Below, piece after piece: positions 25,267 through 33,940 of a stretch of 39,290 nt of DNA (position 1 is its first letter; the number at the start of each line of letters is the position of its first letter). The stretch is from GCA-2718815 sp963578105 (GTDB taxonomy: Bacteria; Planctomycetota; Planctomycetia; Pirellulales; Pirellulaceae). The stretch is taken from assembly GCA_963578105.1 (NCBI GenBank), contig CAUZBP010000041.1, forward strand, positions 1 through 39,290, written 5' to 3'. Under the pieces are notes generated by a model. The model saw only the letters and a list, made by a program, of their open reading frames with translations, ran no database searches and was not told where the DNA came from. A program made the translations under genes and the position numbers.

Positions 25267-26286
25267 TTATTCGTTCGCTGCCCTTTCCTCCTCGCCGATT
25301 CCCAGCGCTGTTGCCGCGTTGCGCCAGAAAATACCTTCGACCTGATCAGCAGACAGTTCCGCCAGTTGGGCCGCAAATTTTAACGCCAGGAGTTGTTCGT
25401 AAACCGCCAGGATGGGCCTTCCGTCACAGTGAGGAAACTGAAGTTGTCCCCCGTCGGCATCGTAGTGCTGCCAGGCCCGTCCGAGCGCCACATACTGCCC
25501 GTGAAAAAATGCCGCGGCGACACCGTCGGACCCCCAAAAAATGCGCTGCGTATTCTCTTGAGTCAACAGGGTGATGTAGGGCCTGACATCCGTCACCGCC
25601 GAAGTATCGTAATGGATGTTCGGCATCTCCCGGAGTCGCTCCACCGCTTGCTGGATCGGCCAGTAAGTAAAACTGCGTGCACAGTGGGCAAGCAGCCACT
25701 TGATGTTGGGATAACGTTTCGTGGTGTACTGTTCCAGATCGTCCAGATTGTGCTGGTCGGCGCAGCCGTGAAAACGCGACAGGTGCATGGTCACCCACAG
25801 TCCGTGTTCGTTTGCAAATTCCATCTGTTCGTGAGGGAGAAAATCGTGGATACGGCACTCCGCAATGTCCCCGGTCACCGAAAATGTGCGGTAGGGCTTC
25901 AGTCCCGTGAACTGCGGATTTTGCAGATCACGTTCAATGTCCTCAATCTTGCAAGTGGGCGTCACAACACGGTGATGACGAATTCCGGGCACGCCTTCGA
26001 TCTCTTGACAAACTGACTCCACATGTCGTGCAACATCAATTCCTGGGTGAGGTGTACCAAGAATCAGGTATTGCATCTTACGGTCCGGATAAAGTGCTGC
26101 AGCCCACTGATTCAACGTCTGCAAGTCGGCGTCAGAACGCTCGTGCTTCGGTGGACCTCCTGGGAAATTGGAGCGCCAATAAAAATGGATATGGGCATCC
26201 AACATCCGCGCGGGAACAAAGTCGTCCAACTCTTCTTCCCAGATTTGTCGGTCCGTTTCGCGATATTCAATTTTGGCTTGACTCAT
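25267..26286 (-). CDS. Amidohydrolase-2 family metal-dependent hydrolase
   Basis: A 339-residue TIM-barrel hydrolase of the amidohydrolase-2 family (COG2159-like). The metal site is complete: DAHIHF near residue 30, TMHLSRFHG, LAHCARSF and WGSDGV with the final Asp. No signal peptide is seen, so it is cytosolic. Family members include decarboxylases of aromatic acids and lactone hydrolases. The N-terminus is clean at the ATG at 26286, though there is no strong ribosome site. A sulfatase remnant and then the LRR gene follow downstream on the same strand. Substrate unknown. Confidence 0.85.
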   Translation of the reverse strand: MSQAKIEYRETDRQIWEEELDDFVPARMLDAHIHFYWRSNFPGGPPKHERSDADLQTLNQWAAALYPDRKMQYLILGTPHPGIDVARHVESVCQEIEGVPGIRHHRVVTPTCKIEDIERDLQNPQFTGLKPYRTFSVTGDIAECRIHDFLPHEQMEFANEHGLWVTMHLSRFHGCADQHNLDDLEQYTTKRYPNIKWLLAHCARSFTYWPIQQAVERLREMPNIHYDTSAVTDVRPYITLLTQENTQRIFWGSDGVAAAFFHGQYVALGRAWQHYDADGGQLQFPHCDGRPILAVYEQLLALKFAAQLAELSADQVEGIFWRNAATALGIGEEERAANE

Positions 26287-26334
26287 GTTGGCTCATTTGT
26301 GGTTCATGATTTTTCAGCTTTAATTCAGAGCTTC

Positions 26335-26352
26335 TCGATTTGTTAAAATCGA
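26335..26352. repeat. Inverted repeat near the amidohydrolase start
   Basis: TCGATTT and AAATCGA flank a GTTA loop, a perfect 7-bp stem, about 50 bases upstream of the amidohydrolase ATG on the - strand. It could be an operator; no further copy was noticed. Confidence 0.35.
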
Positions 26353-26815
26353 AAAATCCACGACGACTGGCATCTCACAACCCTGTGAAAAGACGACAGG
26401 GCCACATCTCCTTTTGTCCTGTATTTTGCAGGGAAAAGTCAAGGCACCTGCCCATGACTCCTCAACTACTTCTGGATAAACTGGCCGCATGAGCAAGCTC
26501 CCCCCTATCCAGCGACAGATCACGCAAGCCCAAGCTCTTGATTTCAACTCGCCGGGTCCGTCCGTGACTATTGGGTTGCGTTGACACACGACAGCGTCTG
26601 GGGCGACCACCTGATTCCATTGACCGTATTCACAGGAGCGGAAGTGCAGACGGGGCAGGGCATCGTGCCGTTTGGTTCGAATCACGGCAATGAGCACAAA
26701 GGTCCAGTAGCGCTCCAACGATTATAGTGAGAGATTCGGCCGGACGATGTCTGCGGGCGGATCCACTCTGCACGTATGCCAGCGGGCAAGCCTGCCGTAA
26801 AACAAATCCATGCGG

Positions 26816-26893
26816 CCACATGTGGGGCGTTCATTGTAACATCTGCTAGAAAATACAGCCTGACATATTGAAATTTACGTCGAGGTGCACCTC
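26816..26893. repeat. Pair of short perfect palindromes
   Basis: CCACATGTGG (26816-26825) and GAGGTGCACCTC (26882-26893) are perfect palindromes of 10 and 12 bases in a region with no gene. They could be protein-binding sites, but neither lies close upstream of a clear start. Confidence 0.4.
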
Positions 26894-27004
26894 ACCCTGG
26901 AGTTTTAGATGAAGGCCTGGCATCGAGACGGGCAGCCGTGACGACATGGATTGAGCTTCATACGAGAGGCTCTTTCACCGCACTACCTGATCAGGCACAT
27001 CGCT

Positions 27005-27415
27005 TCAGTGAAATTCTGCTTCCGACAACGACCGTTCTTCCTGAATGTAACGTAATGCCTTCTCAAACTGCTCGGCCAGGTTCCGAAATCGATCGATATC
27101 CCCTCCGCGATCGGGATGCATTTCTTTCGCAAGACGCCGATAGGCTTTCTTCGCCTCAGCCTCCGTACAAGGTGCCCGCAATCCCAAAATTTTTAAGCAG
27201 TAGGGAGTTTCACACCGCGCCCAGGCGGGTATTTCAGGAATCAGGTGTGTGGTCAGAACCAGGACACGTCGTAGAGACCGCCAGTAGGCCCTGATGTCAA
27301 GGTAGCAGCAGACGTAACCCAGCAGAGGAAACCCCACGGCCAACAGGAGGACCAAGAAGATCGTGGACGAGTCAATCGAGTCGGGCCACGGTGGTCTGTC
27401 TGGAAATGATCCCAT
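27005..27415 (-). CDS. Membrane-anchored J-domain protein
   Basis: A protein of about 136 residues with one or two hydrophobic stretches at residues 18-42 (STIFLVLLLAVGFPLLGYVCC) and a C-terminal J domain. The J domain (about residues 70-130) shows YCLKILGLRAPCTEAEAKKAYRR in helix I-II and the essential HPD as KEMHPDRGGD, then RFRNLAEQFEKALRYI. J domains stimulate Hsp70 (DnaK) ATPase; a membrane anchor would direct DnaK to the inner membrane. It lacks the Gly/Phe and zinc regions of full DnaJ. The start is the ATG at 27415; a GTG one codon before is in frame. It lies about 190 bases after the ABC ATPase gene on the same strand. Confidence 0.85.
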   Translation of the reverse strand: MGSFPDRPPWPDSIDSSTIFLVLLLAVGFPLLGYVCCYLDIRAYWRSLRRVLVLTTHLIPEIPAWARCETPYCLKILGLRAPCTEAEAKKAYRRLAKEMHPDRGGDIDRFRNLAEQFEKALRYIQEERSLSEAEFH

Positions 27416-27608
27416 CACACATCGATTATCTGCGCAGATGCTTGGGGTTTTTACGGCGATCGAAAGCGTGCGGCAGTGGTAACCAAGGATCCAAACTACG
27501 CCAGATACTCAGCCCACTTCTTCCCTACGAACCACCCTGGCATAGGGGCCAGTCACATCCTCATAGCGTAATCGCCGAGCAGCATTCATGCAAACAGGAG
27601 CACTTCTG

Positions 27609-28412
27609 CTAAGGCTTCTGTCGTTCCAATTCTACCGCTTGCTCCGCCGAATGGGACCAGGCGGGTGGCGGGGATGGCTCTTCAGCGCCAATATTGATAC
27701 CTTCTCCAAAGTAATGTTTTCGTGCCTCGGGATGCTGTACCACTTCGGAAGGCGTACCCTGACAAAGAACTTTTCCGTCCCGGATCACATAGCTGCGATC
27801 GGTGATGGCCAGCGTTTCACGAACCTGGTGATCGGTGATCAGAATGGAGATGCCCTTGTCCCGAAGGTCGCGGATGATCACTTGAATGCTGTCGATGGTC
27901 ACCGGGTCGATGCCGGTAAACGGTTCGTCCAGAAGAATAATCTCGGGATTGGAAATCAACAGTCGTGCAATCTCGAGCCTTCTCCGCTCGCCACCGGACA
28001 ATGACGAAGCCTTCGACTTGCGAATATGAGTGATATTAAAATCCTCCAGCAACTCGTTACAGCGCCGCTTTCTGGCTTTGTAGCCGACACCCAGCATCTC
28101 CATCATGGCCAACAGATTCTGTTGCACAGTGAGAGCTCGAAAGACACTTGATTCTTGCGCCAAATAACCCATTCCCCCGTCACGAGCACGACGGTACATG
28201 GGCCAGTTGGTAATGTCCAAGTCATTCAAAATAACCCGGCCCTCTTGCGGCTCGATCATTCCGCAAATGATGCGAAAGCAGGTGGTCTTGCCCGCACCGT
28301 TAGGTCCCAACAACCCCACGATTTCTCCGGGCTGGACGGCAAAGTCGACGCCATCGACAACTCGACGTCGACCATACGTCTTGCCCAGGCCGAGCGCTTC
28401 GAGAACAGGCAT
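27609..28412 (-). CDS. lptB: LPS-export ABC ATPase LptB
   Basis: A 267-residue ABC ATPase that powers extraction of lipopolysaccharide from the inner membrane with LptF/LptG. It has GLLGPNGAGKTTCFRIICG (Walker A), the Q-loop region GMGYLAQESSVFRALTV, the signature LSGGERRRLEIARLL and Walker B IILLDEPFTGIDP, followed by TDHQVRETL. The YLAQE..VF.. segment and the VTIDSIQ-IIRDL stretch are typical of LptB rather than LivF. The start at 28412 is chosen because GAAGGA lies eight bases upstream; a GTG two codons earlier is too close to it. It lies about 85 bases after the signal peptidase gene, so it may be the last gene of the lepA-signal peptidase unit. The other Lpt genes are not in this window. 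Confidence 0.9.
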   Translation of the reverse strand: MPVLEALGLGKTYGRRRVVDGVDFAVQPGEIVGLLGPNGAGKTTCFRIICGMIEPQEGRVILNDLDITNWPMYRRARDGGMGYLAQESSVFRALTVQQNLLAMMEMLGVGYKARKRRCNELLEDFNITHIRKSKASSLSGGERRRLEIARLLISNPEIILLDEPFTGIDPVTIDSIQVIIRDLRDKGISILITDHQVRETLAITDRSYVIRDGKVLCQGTPSEVVQHPEARKHYFGEGINIGAEEPSPPPAWSHSAEQAVELERQKP

Positions 28413-28498
28413 GATCACAATCCTTCTTCACTAGGAACACACTGGCAAGCGATGATCGGTGATCGAATTACATCTGAGGGCATCCAGCACTCACCTGG

Positions 28499-30208
28499 CT
28501 ATCGCACAAAACCCATCCGGGAAAAGTTGGGGCACAATGGAAAAATGTCCGTGCGGGAATGAGGCCAATAAATGAACAATGCTTTTCCGATCAGCAATTT
28601 TCGTTCGACATAATGCATGTCGCCGGGATTCTCTTTCCACAGTCTACTATCTTTACTGGCAGGGCTGTTGTCACCCAACACGAGGAATTGTCCATCTCCC
28701 GTTTCAAAGTTTTTTTCACGATCGGAGTCTCTCTTTAGTGTTTCGTAGTAAACGTACTCGTCTTTGACAGGAAGGTAATAGACATCTCGATGAACGCGGA
28801 GGCTGTTAACCTTCAGGCTCACCCCGCAGGCACCCAGTCCAACCGGGGCCAGGTCAGCTTTCTTTTGCTTGTGATTGTCCAACGGGGCATAAGCTGTTGG
28901 ACCATCGAACTCGACCAGTGATCCATTGATCCACAGCACCAACTGGTCGTCTACATTGGCCAGTGTAAATTCATACCTGCCGGGCCCCTTCATTTTCGTA
29001 TTAGCGATGCGCTGTCCACCGTCTGGCTGCTCATCGAGGTCGACAAATTGAGACGTTCCCTCATCAATGCTGAGCGTCACTCCACCTGTTGCGAGGTCGA
29101 AACCACAAACAAAAGAGTGTCCGCCTTCCACCAATTCACAGCAAAGCTGGCCCGCGTCGCTCAATATTTCAACACTTGCCTCCAATGCCAGATCACCCAC
29201 CCACGCCAGACCTCCTACCCAATTCAGCAAGGTGGTCGGATTTGACATGTTGTATTCGTAAAAATCCTCGATGTTACTGGCCTGTCTGAAAACAATCTCA
29301 CTAGCTTTACGCCAACCCCGGTTTACCTTTGTGTTCGGCGTGTAATGATGATAGCGAATGAAGTTAAATTTGTCGGGTTGCTTAGAATCGATCGACCACT
29401 GCTGCCGAATTCTGCCGGAGTTGACGCTGTCGGGAGGCAATTCGCTCTCCTTCCATTCGGAAGGTTCCTTTGCTGGTTCTGTTGACCATCGTTTCGGCCA
29501 CCCAGCTTCAATTAATTTTTTAGCTTCATGCTGATTGTCATGGACCAATTGCAGCATGGCTTGAATTTTTTCTGGTCGTTTGCGCGCGATTCGAAATTCA
29601 GAGGATTTATTTCCCTCATTTGGTGCAACGAACACGTCACCGTATTGCAGCTTCACGGTCTCATTTGGCAAGCCAACCAGACGCTTGATGTAGTTCATCT
29701 TGGCATTGCCCGGGTACTTAAAGACGATCACATCCCAACGTTCTGGATCGTCAATTTCGTAGGCAAGTTTGCTGACCAGGATACGATCACCACTATAGGT
29801 CCGTTCCATACGGTCATGTTGATTTCGGCTCCTATTCATTGAGCAATCCATGACGAAACCGCAGTTGGGACACACACATTGCAAGACAGCCATCGGTGGG
29901 TTCTGATCGGGATTCTCCTGGCTGGCACCCGCTCGATAATTGATTTCACATTCCGGACACTCCACATCCTTATGCCTGCCCTGCAACGTGGGTGCCATGG
30001 ACCCGGTAGGAATCACAAAGGCTTCTGCTTCAAACGTACGAAACAAGAACGCCAAAATGAAAGCGATAACGACTGACTCAACCGTTTCTCGAATGCTCTT
30101 CGCGCTGAACATTCCCTCCTCGGAAACACTCTCGCTGAATTCATCACTTTTTGTGGAGAAGGCTGTCGCCGCGTGATACTTTGTTTTATTTCTCTTGGAA
30201 TTCATCAT
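28499..30208 (-). CDS. lepB: Signal peptidase I with zinc-ribbon and LamG-like insertions
   Basis: A 569-residue signal peptidase I, about twice the usual size. One membrane helix (about residues 43-58) precedes the catalytic Ser in FVIPTGSMAPTLQG (Ser70). A zinc ribbon (CPEC at 84-87 and CPNC at 113-116) is inserted before GDRILVSK, and the catalytic Lys is in YIKRLVGLPNE (Lys175). Between there and the last family block (FLVLGDNSPASKDSR) lies an insertion of about 320 residues. Its second half (AWVGDLALEASVEILSD to VNSLRVHRDVYYLP) looks like a beta-sandwich, LamG/concanavalin-like. Catalytic residues are all present. It follows a paralogue, with lepA further upstream on the same strand. Planctomycete signal peptidases of this extended type exist; the insert's role is unknown. 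Confidence 0.9.
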   Translation of the reverse strand: MMNSKRNKTKYHAATAFSTKSDEFSESVSEEGMFSAKSIRETVESVVIAFILAFLFRTFEAEAFVIPTGSMAPTLQGRHKDVECPECEINYRAGASQENPDQNPPMAVLQCVCPNCGFVMDCSMNRSRNQHDRMERTYSGDRILVSKLAYEIDDPERWDVIVFKYPGNAKMNYIKRLVGLPNETVKLQYGDVFVAPNEGNKSSEFRIARKRPEKIQAMLQLVHDNQHEAKKLIEAGWPKRWSTEPAKEPSEWKESELPPDSVNSGRIRQQWSIDSKQPDKFNFIRYHHYTPNTKVNRGWRKASEIVFRQASNIEDFYEYNMSNPTTLLNWVGGLAWVGDLALEASVEILSDAGQLCCELVEGGHSFVCGFDLATGGVTLSIDEGTSQFVDLDEQPDGGQRIANTKMKGPGRYEFTLANVDDQLVLWINGSLVEFDGPTAYAPLDNHKQKKADLAPVGLGACGVSLKVNSLRVHRDVYYLPVKDEYVYYETLKRDSDREKNFETGDGQFLVLGDNSPASKDSRLWKENPGDMHYVERKLLIGKALFIYWPHSRTDIFPLCPNFSRMGFVR

Positions 30209-30611
30209 TAATTTCGGTCCGGGTTAATCGTCAAAGCAGCCACATCCAGCGTCTGGCTCAACCGTGATGTGAGCTGCTGCGACAAATCAAAGTGCAGTGT
30301 TCTTATCCCGGGCTGCTGACTCACGAGTCAATCTGCTCATGGCCAAACCCCAATCGGGTCCACTCTCTCCCCACGGAGCGACGGACGGCAAGGTTGAGTA
30401 CTCGTGGAGCTACCCTCACCGTACGGCTCGCCAGGAGACGACCAAATATAACGAAAAACCAAGTATGCTGGTATGTAAATATGGCAGGATCGCACTCTGA
30501 ATCGACGCAAGCGTCCGCTGCAGGGATCGGCCGAGTGACTCACAGCCATTCGATTTCCGCAAGATTGTGTCTTTTCGTCACACCGGTTGCCCTAGCTAGC
30601 AACTCCTGGCG
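30209..30611. other. 403-base gap between two signal peptidase genes
   Basis: No supported gene or clear hairpin is visible between the two - strand signal peptidase genes. It may carry a separate promoter for the downstream copy. Confidence 0.4.
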
Positions 30612-31955
30612 TTAATTTTTATTGCGGTTTTCTGCCTTTCCTAACAGGGATTTGCGGGCCGGATGATAACCCGCTTTCCCGTGTCGACTGTCGATCGAAA
30701 TTTGCGCGTTATCGCCCAACACAAAATACCGATCGCCTGCCAACGTTCGCTCCGGGGACCAGTCTTGATTCGAACCGTCGGGGGGCAGGTAGTACACATC
30801 GCGATAAACCCTCAAGGATTGGAGGGTCAACTCCAGTTGCTTGGCGGCCAGCGCAAAAGGGCGCAACTGAGGTTGGAAAACACCGGCTTGGCTGGGAAGT
30901 GGAATGACCAATTCCTGGTCCGCGACACTGACAAATCCTTGTCCATCACAGAAACCAACTTCAATGACGAAGTCGGACCGCAGCGATTGGAGATCAGCAT
31001 GCACGGCCGAAAGATTCACCTCCGGGTGGCTGCTGGTAATATTCAATTCCATTCTTCCCTGAACGGGTTCCAGGTAAGCTTCCAGTTGCACCTGCCCGTT
31101 GTCAGCCCGCAAGCGCAGGCTCCCGGTCCCCAGCATCGCAACCTGACACCGCAACCACACGTCACTGACCCAATGTCGTCGAAATGATATCCCCTGATTA
31201 TAGGAGAAGTAGTCGTCCATTCCGCTTTCAACGAATCGTCGACCAGTCAGCAACGAGCCGTCGTACGGTTGAAAGACAAGCCAGTCAAGATTTTCCCGAA
31301 CCGAATCGGTGAGAGGCTTTTGCCGGACGGGCGAATCGGGAACAGCCCGGTAACACCATTTCCCTTGCTGCCTCTTCCAATCCGTGTGCAGATCCCGGGG
31401 TTCCCAGGGAGTTGGCTGGCCAGATCCAGAAGGAGCGTGTCCGTTGTCATGAACCAGCATGGCCATCTCACGTCGTTGCTGTAGATTTTTGCTGACAACA
31501 CGACCGTTGATAAAAATATCCCCCTTTCGAATGACGAGCTGTTCACCCGGGAGGCCAACAATCCGTTTCAGCGTGAATGAACCAGTTGGTTGGGATGTTT
31601 TTAGCATGATCGCGTCCCAGCGGCGGGGGCCCCTGGTTTTACTGTAGGGAAGAAGTCGGATCGGATCTCCCGGCAGGATGGAAATAGCCCCGGAGACCGG
31701 AAAACGGTTACCACAGTTGGGACAGATGCGCTCGTTAAGGTCGACTGAAGTATCGACACCAACAGAAAACGAAAATCGACAATCGAGGCACACCGACTGG
31801 GAGTGAGGTCCCATCACAAAGGGCGCCATCGAACCACCGACCGCGCGAAATCGGACCGGCGCGATTGGCCCGAAGAAGTAATGACCCAGTCCACAAAACA
31901 ACAACAATACGCAAATGGCCAAGAACACTAATCCGCATTTATTGCCAGAAGACAC
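30612..31955 (-). CDS. Second signal peptidase I paralogue with the same type of insertion
   Basis: A 447-residue paralogue of the neighbouring enzyme. One N-terminal membrane helix (about 7-28) is followed by FRAVGGSMAP with Ser42, a zinc ribbon (CLDC and CPNC), GDPIRLLPYS, and FTLKRIVGLPGE with Lys130. Then comes an insertion of about 270 residues ending SLRVYRDVYYLPPDG, which matches the end of the insertion in the first copy, and finally YFVLGDNAQISIDSRHG. Both catalytic residues are kept, but it is more diverged (for example a shorter N-terminus and GDPIRLLP for GDRILVSK). It begins with GTG at 31955, only 23 bases after the lepA stop, so it is co-transcribed with lepA as lepB is in Escherichia coli. 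A separate substrate set is possible. Confidence 0.87.
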   Translation of the reverse strand: MSSGNKCGLVFLAICVLLLFCGLGHYFFGPIAPVRFRAVGGSMAPFVMGPHSQSVCLDCRFSFSVGVDTSVDLNERICPNCGNRFPVSGAISILPGDPIRLLPYSKTRGPRRWDAIMLKTSQPTGSFTLKRIVGLPGEQLVIRKGDIFINGRVVSKNLQQRREMAMLVHDNGHAPSGSGQPTPWEPRDLHTDWKRQQGKWCYRAVPDSPVRQKPLTDSVRENLDWLVFQPYDGSLLTGRRFVESGMDDYFSYNQGISFRRHWVSDVWLRCQVAMLGTGSLRLRADNGQVQLEAYLEPVQGRMELNITSSHPEVNLSAVHADLQSLRSDFVIEVGFCDGQGFVSVADQELVIPLPSQAGVFQPQLRPFALAAKQLELTLQSLRVYRDVYYLPPDGSNQDWSPERTLAGDRYFVLGDNAQISIDSRHGKAGYHPARKSLLGKAENRNKN

Positions 31956-31978
31956 GACATTTATCTTGCAAGGAGTCC

Positions 31979-33784
31979 CTAAGACTTGTCACCACCCTTA
32001 TCCAGAACGGCCATGAAGGCCTTCTGAGGGATATCCACCTGACCGATTGACTTCATGCGTTTTTTGCCTTCTCTTTGTTTTGCCCACAGTTTTCTTTTCC
32101 GAGTGATGTCACCTCCGTAACACTTCGCGGTCACGTTCTTACGGAGCGCTGGTACTGTTTCACGTGCGATCACCCGCGAACCGATCGCGGCTTGGATCGC
32201 CACCTCGAACATGTGACGCTCGATCTCCTTCTTCAACTTTTTGACCACAGACCGGCCACGGCGATCCGCATCCGTTCGGTCACAGATAATAGCCAGTGCA
32301 TCGACACGATTTCCGTTAACCAGAATATCAAGGCGGATCAAATCCCCCGGTCGATAAGCCACGAATTCGTAATCCATGGTTCCATAACCACGCGACGCGC
32401 TTTTCAGCTTGTCGTGCAGATCATAGATAACCTCCGCCAGTGGCATTTCGTAGGTCAGCATGGCGCGCTGGGGTGAAAGATATTCGGTGTTCAACTGGTT
32501 GCCACGTCGTTCCTGGCAAAGTTTCATCACCGGACCGATATATTCCGAAGGTACCACGATGGAAACCTTCGCAATGGGATGCCGAAACTCTTCGATGTCA
32601 CCCACGTCGGGAACTTCCTGGGGCTTGTGAATCCGCAACACTTTACCCGTCTTGAGAACCACTTCATAGGTCACATTGGGGGCTGTTTGGACCAGGTCAA
32701 CATCTGATTCTTGCTCCAATCTTTGTTGAACAATTTCCATATGAAGCAATCCCAAAAATCCGCAGCGAAACCCAAAACCCAACGCATCGCTCGTTTCAGG
32801 TTCGAACTCGAAACTCGGATCATTGATGGAAAGTTTGCTCAAGGCGTCACGAAGCTCCTCGAAGTCCTGACCATCGGAAGGGTAGAGCCCACAGTACACC
32901 ATCCTTTGCGGTTCCTGATAACCGGCGAGTGCCTCCACGTCCAACTCACCGGGCACGCTGACAGTGTCCCCGATGTGGACCAGGTCCAAGGACTTGATAT
33001 TGCAGATCAGATATCCCACCTGGCCCGCCGTGAGTTGTTCAGTAGGTCTCGGTGCCGGAACAAATTGCCCAATCTCCTGAACCTCGTGCACGGTCCCACC
33101 ACGCAAGAACCGAATTTTTTGACCTCGCTGAACCGTGCCGTTCATGATCCGGACGTAAGTGATCGCACCCCGGTACTCGTCGTAGTGAGAGTCAAACACC
33201 ATGGCTTGAAGCGGAGCCCCGGGATGTCCCTGCGGCGCGGGGATGTGGTCGATAATTGCGCGTAAGAGTTCCTCGATTCCAAATCCGGTCTTTGCGCTCA
33301 CTTTAATAATTTCATCGGCCGGGATCGCCAAAGCCTGTTCCACCTCTTTGGCGACTTCCACCGGACGGGCGTGATTCAAATCAATTTTATTCATAACGGG
33401 AATGATCGTTAAATCATTTTCCATCGCGGCGTAGGCATTTGCCACGGTTTGCGCTTCGACACCCTGAAACGCATCGACCAGTAACAGTGCACCTTCACAA
33501 CACGCCAGAGACCGCGAAACTTCGTAATGAAAATCGACGTGCCCCGGCGTGTCGATCAGATTGAACTCATAAGTTTCACCTTCCAGTCGATACCTGATCG
33601 CCACAGCTCGCGCTTTGATGGTGATCCCGCGCTCACGCTCCAACTCCATGTCATCCAGCAACTGTTCTTTCATCTCTCGCTTCTCGACAGTACCTGTCGC
33701 TTCCAGCAATCGATCAGCGAGAGTACTTTTCCCATGATCAATGTGGGCAATAATCGAGAAATTACGTATCTGTTGGCAATCCAT
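31979..33784 (-). CDS. lepA: Elongation factor 4 (LepA) GTPase
   Basis: A 601-residue translation factor of standard length. It shows the G1 loop AHIDHGKSTLADRLLE, the switch motif RGITIK, DTPGHVDF, NKID and SAKTGFGIEELL, then the EF4-specific C-terminal region (GYGTMDYEF, RPGDLIRLDILVNG, and the final CYGGDITRKRKLWAKQREGK block). LepA acts on stalled or misaligned ribosomes and aids ribosome assembly. Its gene starts the - strand unit that continues into two signal peptidases. The lepA-lep pairing is the same as in many bacteria. No Shine-Dalgarno is visible before the ATG at 33784. Confidence 0.97.
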   Translation of the reverse strand: MDCQQIRNFSIIAHIDHGKSTLADRLLEATGTVEKREMKEQLLDDMELERERGITIKARAVAIRYRLEGETYEFNLIDTPGHVDFHYEVSRSLACCEGALLLVDAFQGVEAQTVANAYAAMENDLTIIPVMNKIDLNHARPVEVAKEVEQALAIPADEIIKVSAKTGFGIEELLRAIIDHIPAPQGHPGAPLQAMVFDSHYDEYRGAITYVRIMNGTVQRGQKIRFLRGGTVHEVQEIGQFVPAPRPTEQLTAGQVGYLICNIKSLDLVHIGDTVSVPGELDVEALAGYQEPQRMVYCGLYPSDGQDFEELRDALSKLSINDPSFEFEPETSDALGFGFRCGFLGLLHMEIVQQRLEQESDVDLVQTAPNVTYEVVLKTGKVLRIHKPQEVPDVGDIEEFRHPIAKVSIVVPSEYIGPVMKLCQERRGNQLNTEYLSPQRAMLTYEMPLAEVIYDLHDKLKSASRGYGTMDYEFVAYRPGDLIRLDILVNGNRVDALAIICDRTDADRRGRSVVKKLKKEIERHMFEVAIQAAIGSRVIARETVPALRKNVTAKCYGGDITRKRKLWAKQREGKKRMKSIGQVDIPQKAFMAVLDKGGDKS

Positions 33785-33940
33785 GGAGGAGTCGCAAGTC
33801 GGAGTACAGGAGGCGGGCTTCAGGTTTCACAGGTTATGGATTGAAGGCAAAAATCACATGGGAACAATCTTGCAGGGATTCCCTGCGTCTTTCTCCGGAC
33901 CGCGGTTGCTTCGTGCCGCATCCGATCCCTCGCAAGACGC

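Larger units (their letters stand above)
26287..27004. other. 718-base gene-poor region with palindromes
   Basis: No supported gene; the longest open frames on either strand have irregular composition and no motif. Notable sequence marks are a 7-bp inverted repeat at 26335-26352 and two perfect palindromes 57 bases apart, CCACATGTGG at 26816-26825 and GAGGTGCACCTC at 26882-26893. It separates the amidohydrolase (whose promoter must lie near 26300) from the J-domain gene. Confidence 0.5.

Noticed and set aside
26660..26700. tRNA-like GGTTCGAATC sequence on the + strand
   Set aside because: Only a chance 4-bp CCGT/ACGG stem with a loop of the wrong size; no cloverleaf.
26320..26718. 132-codon open frame on the - strand
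   Set aside because: No motif, irregular composition and no ribosome site; considered non-coding.
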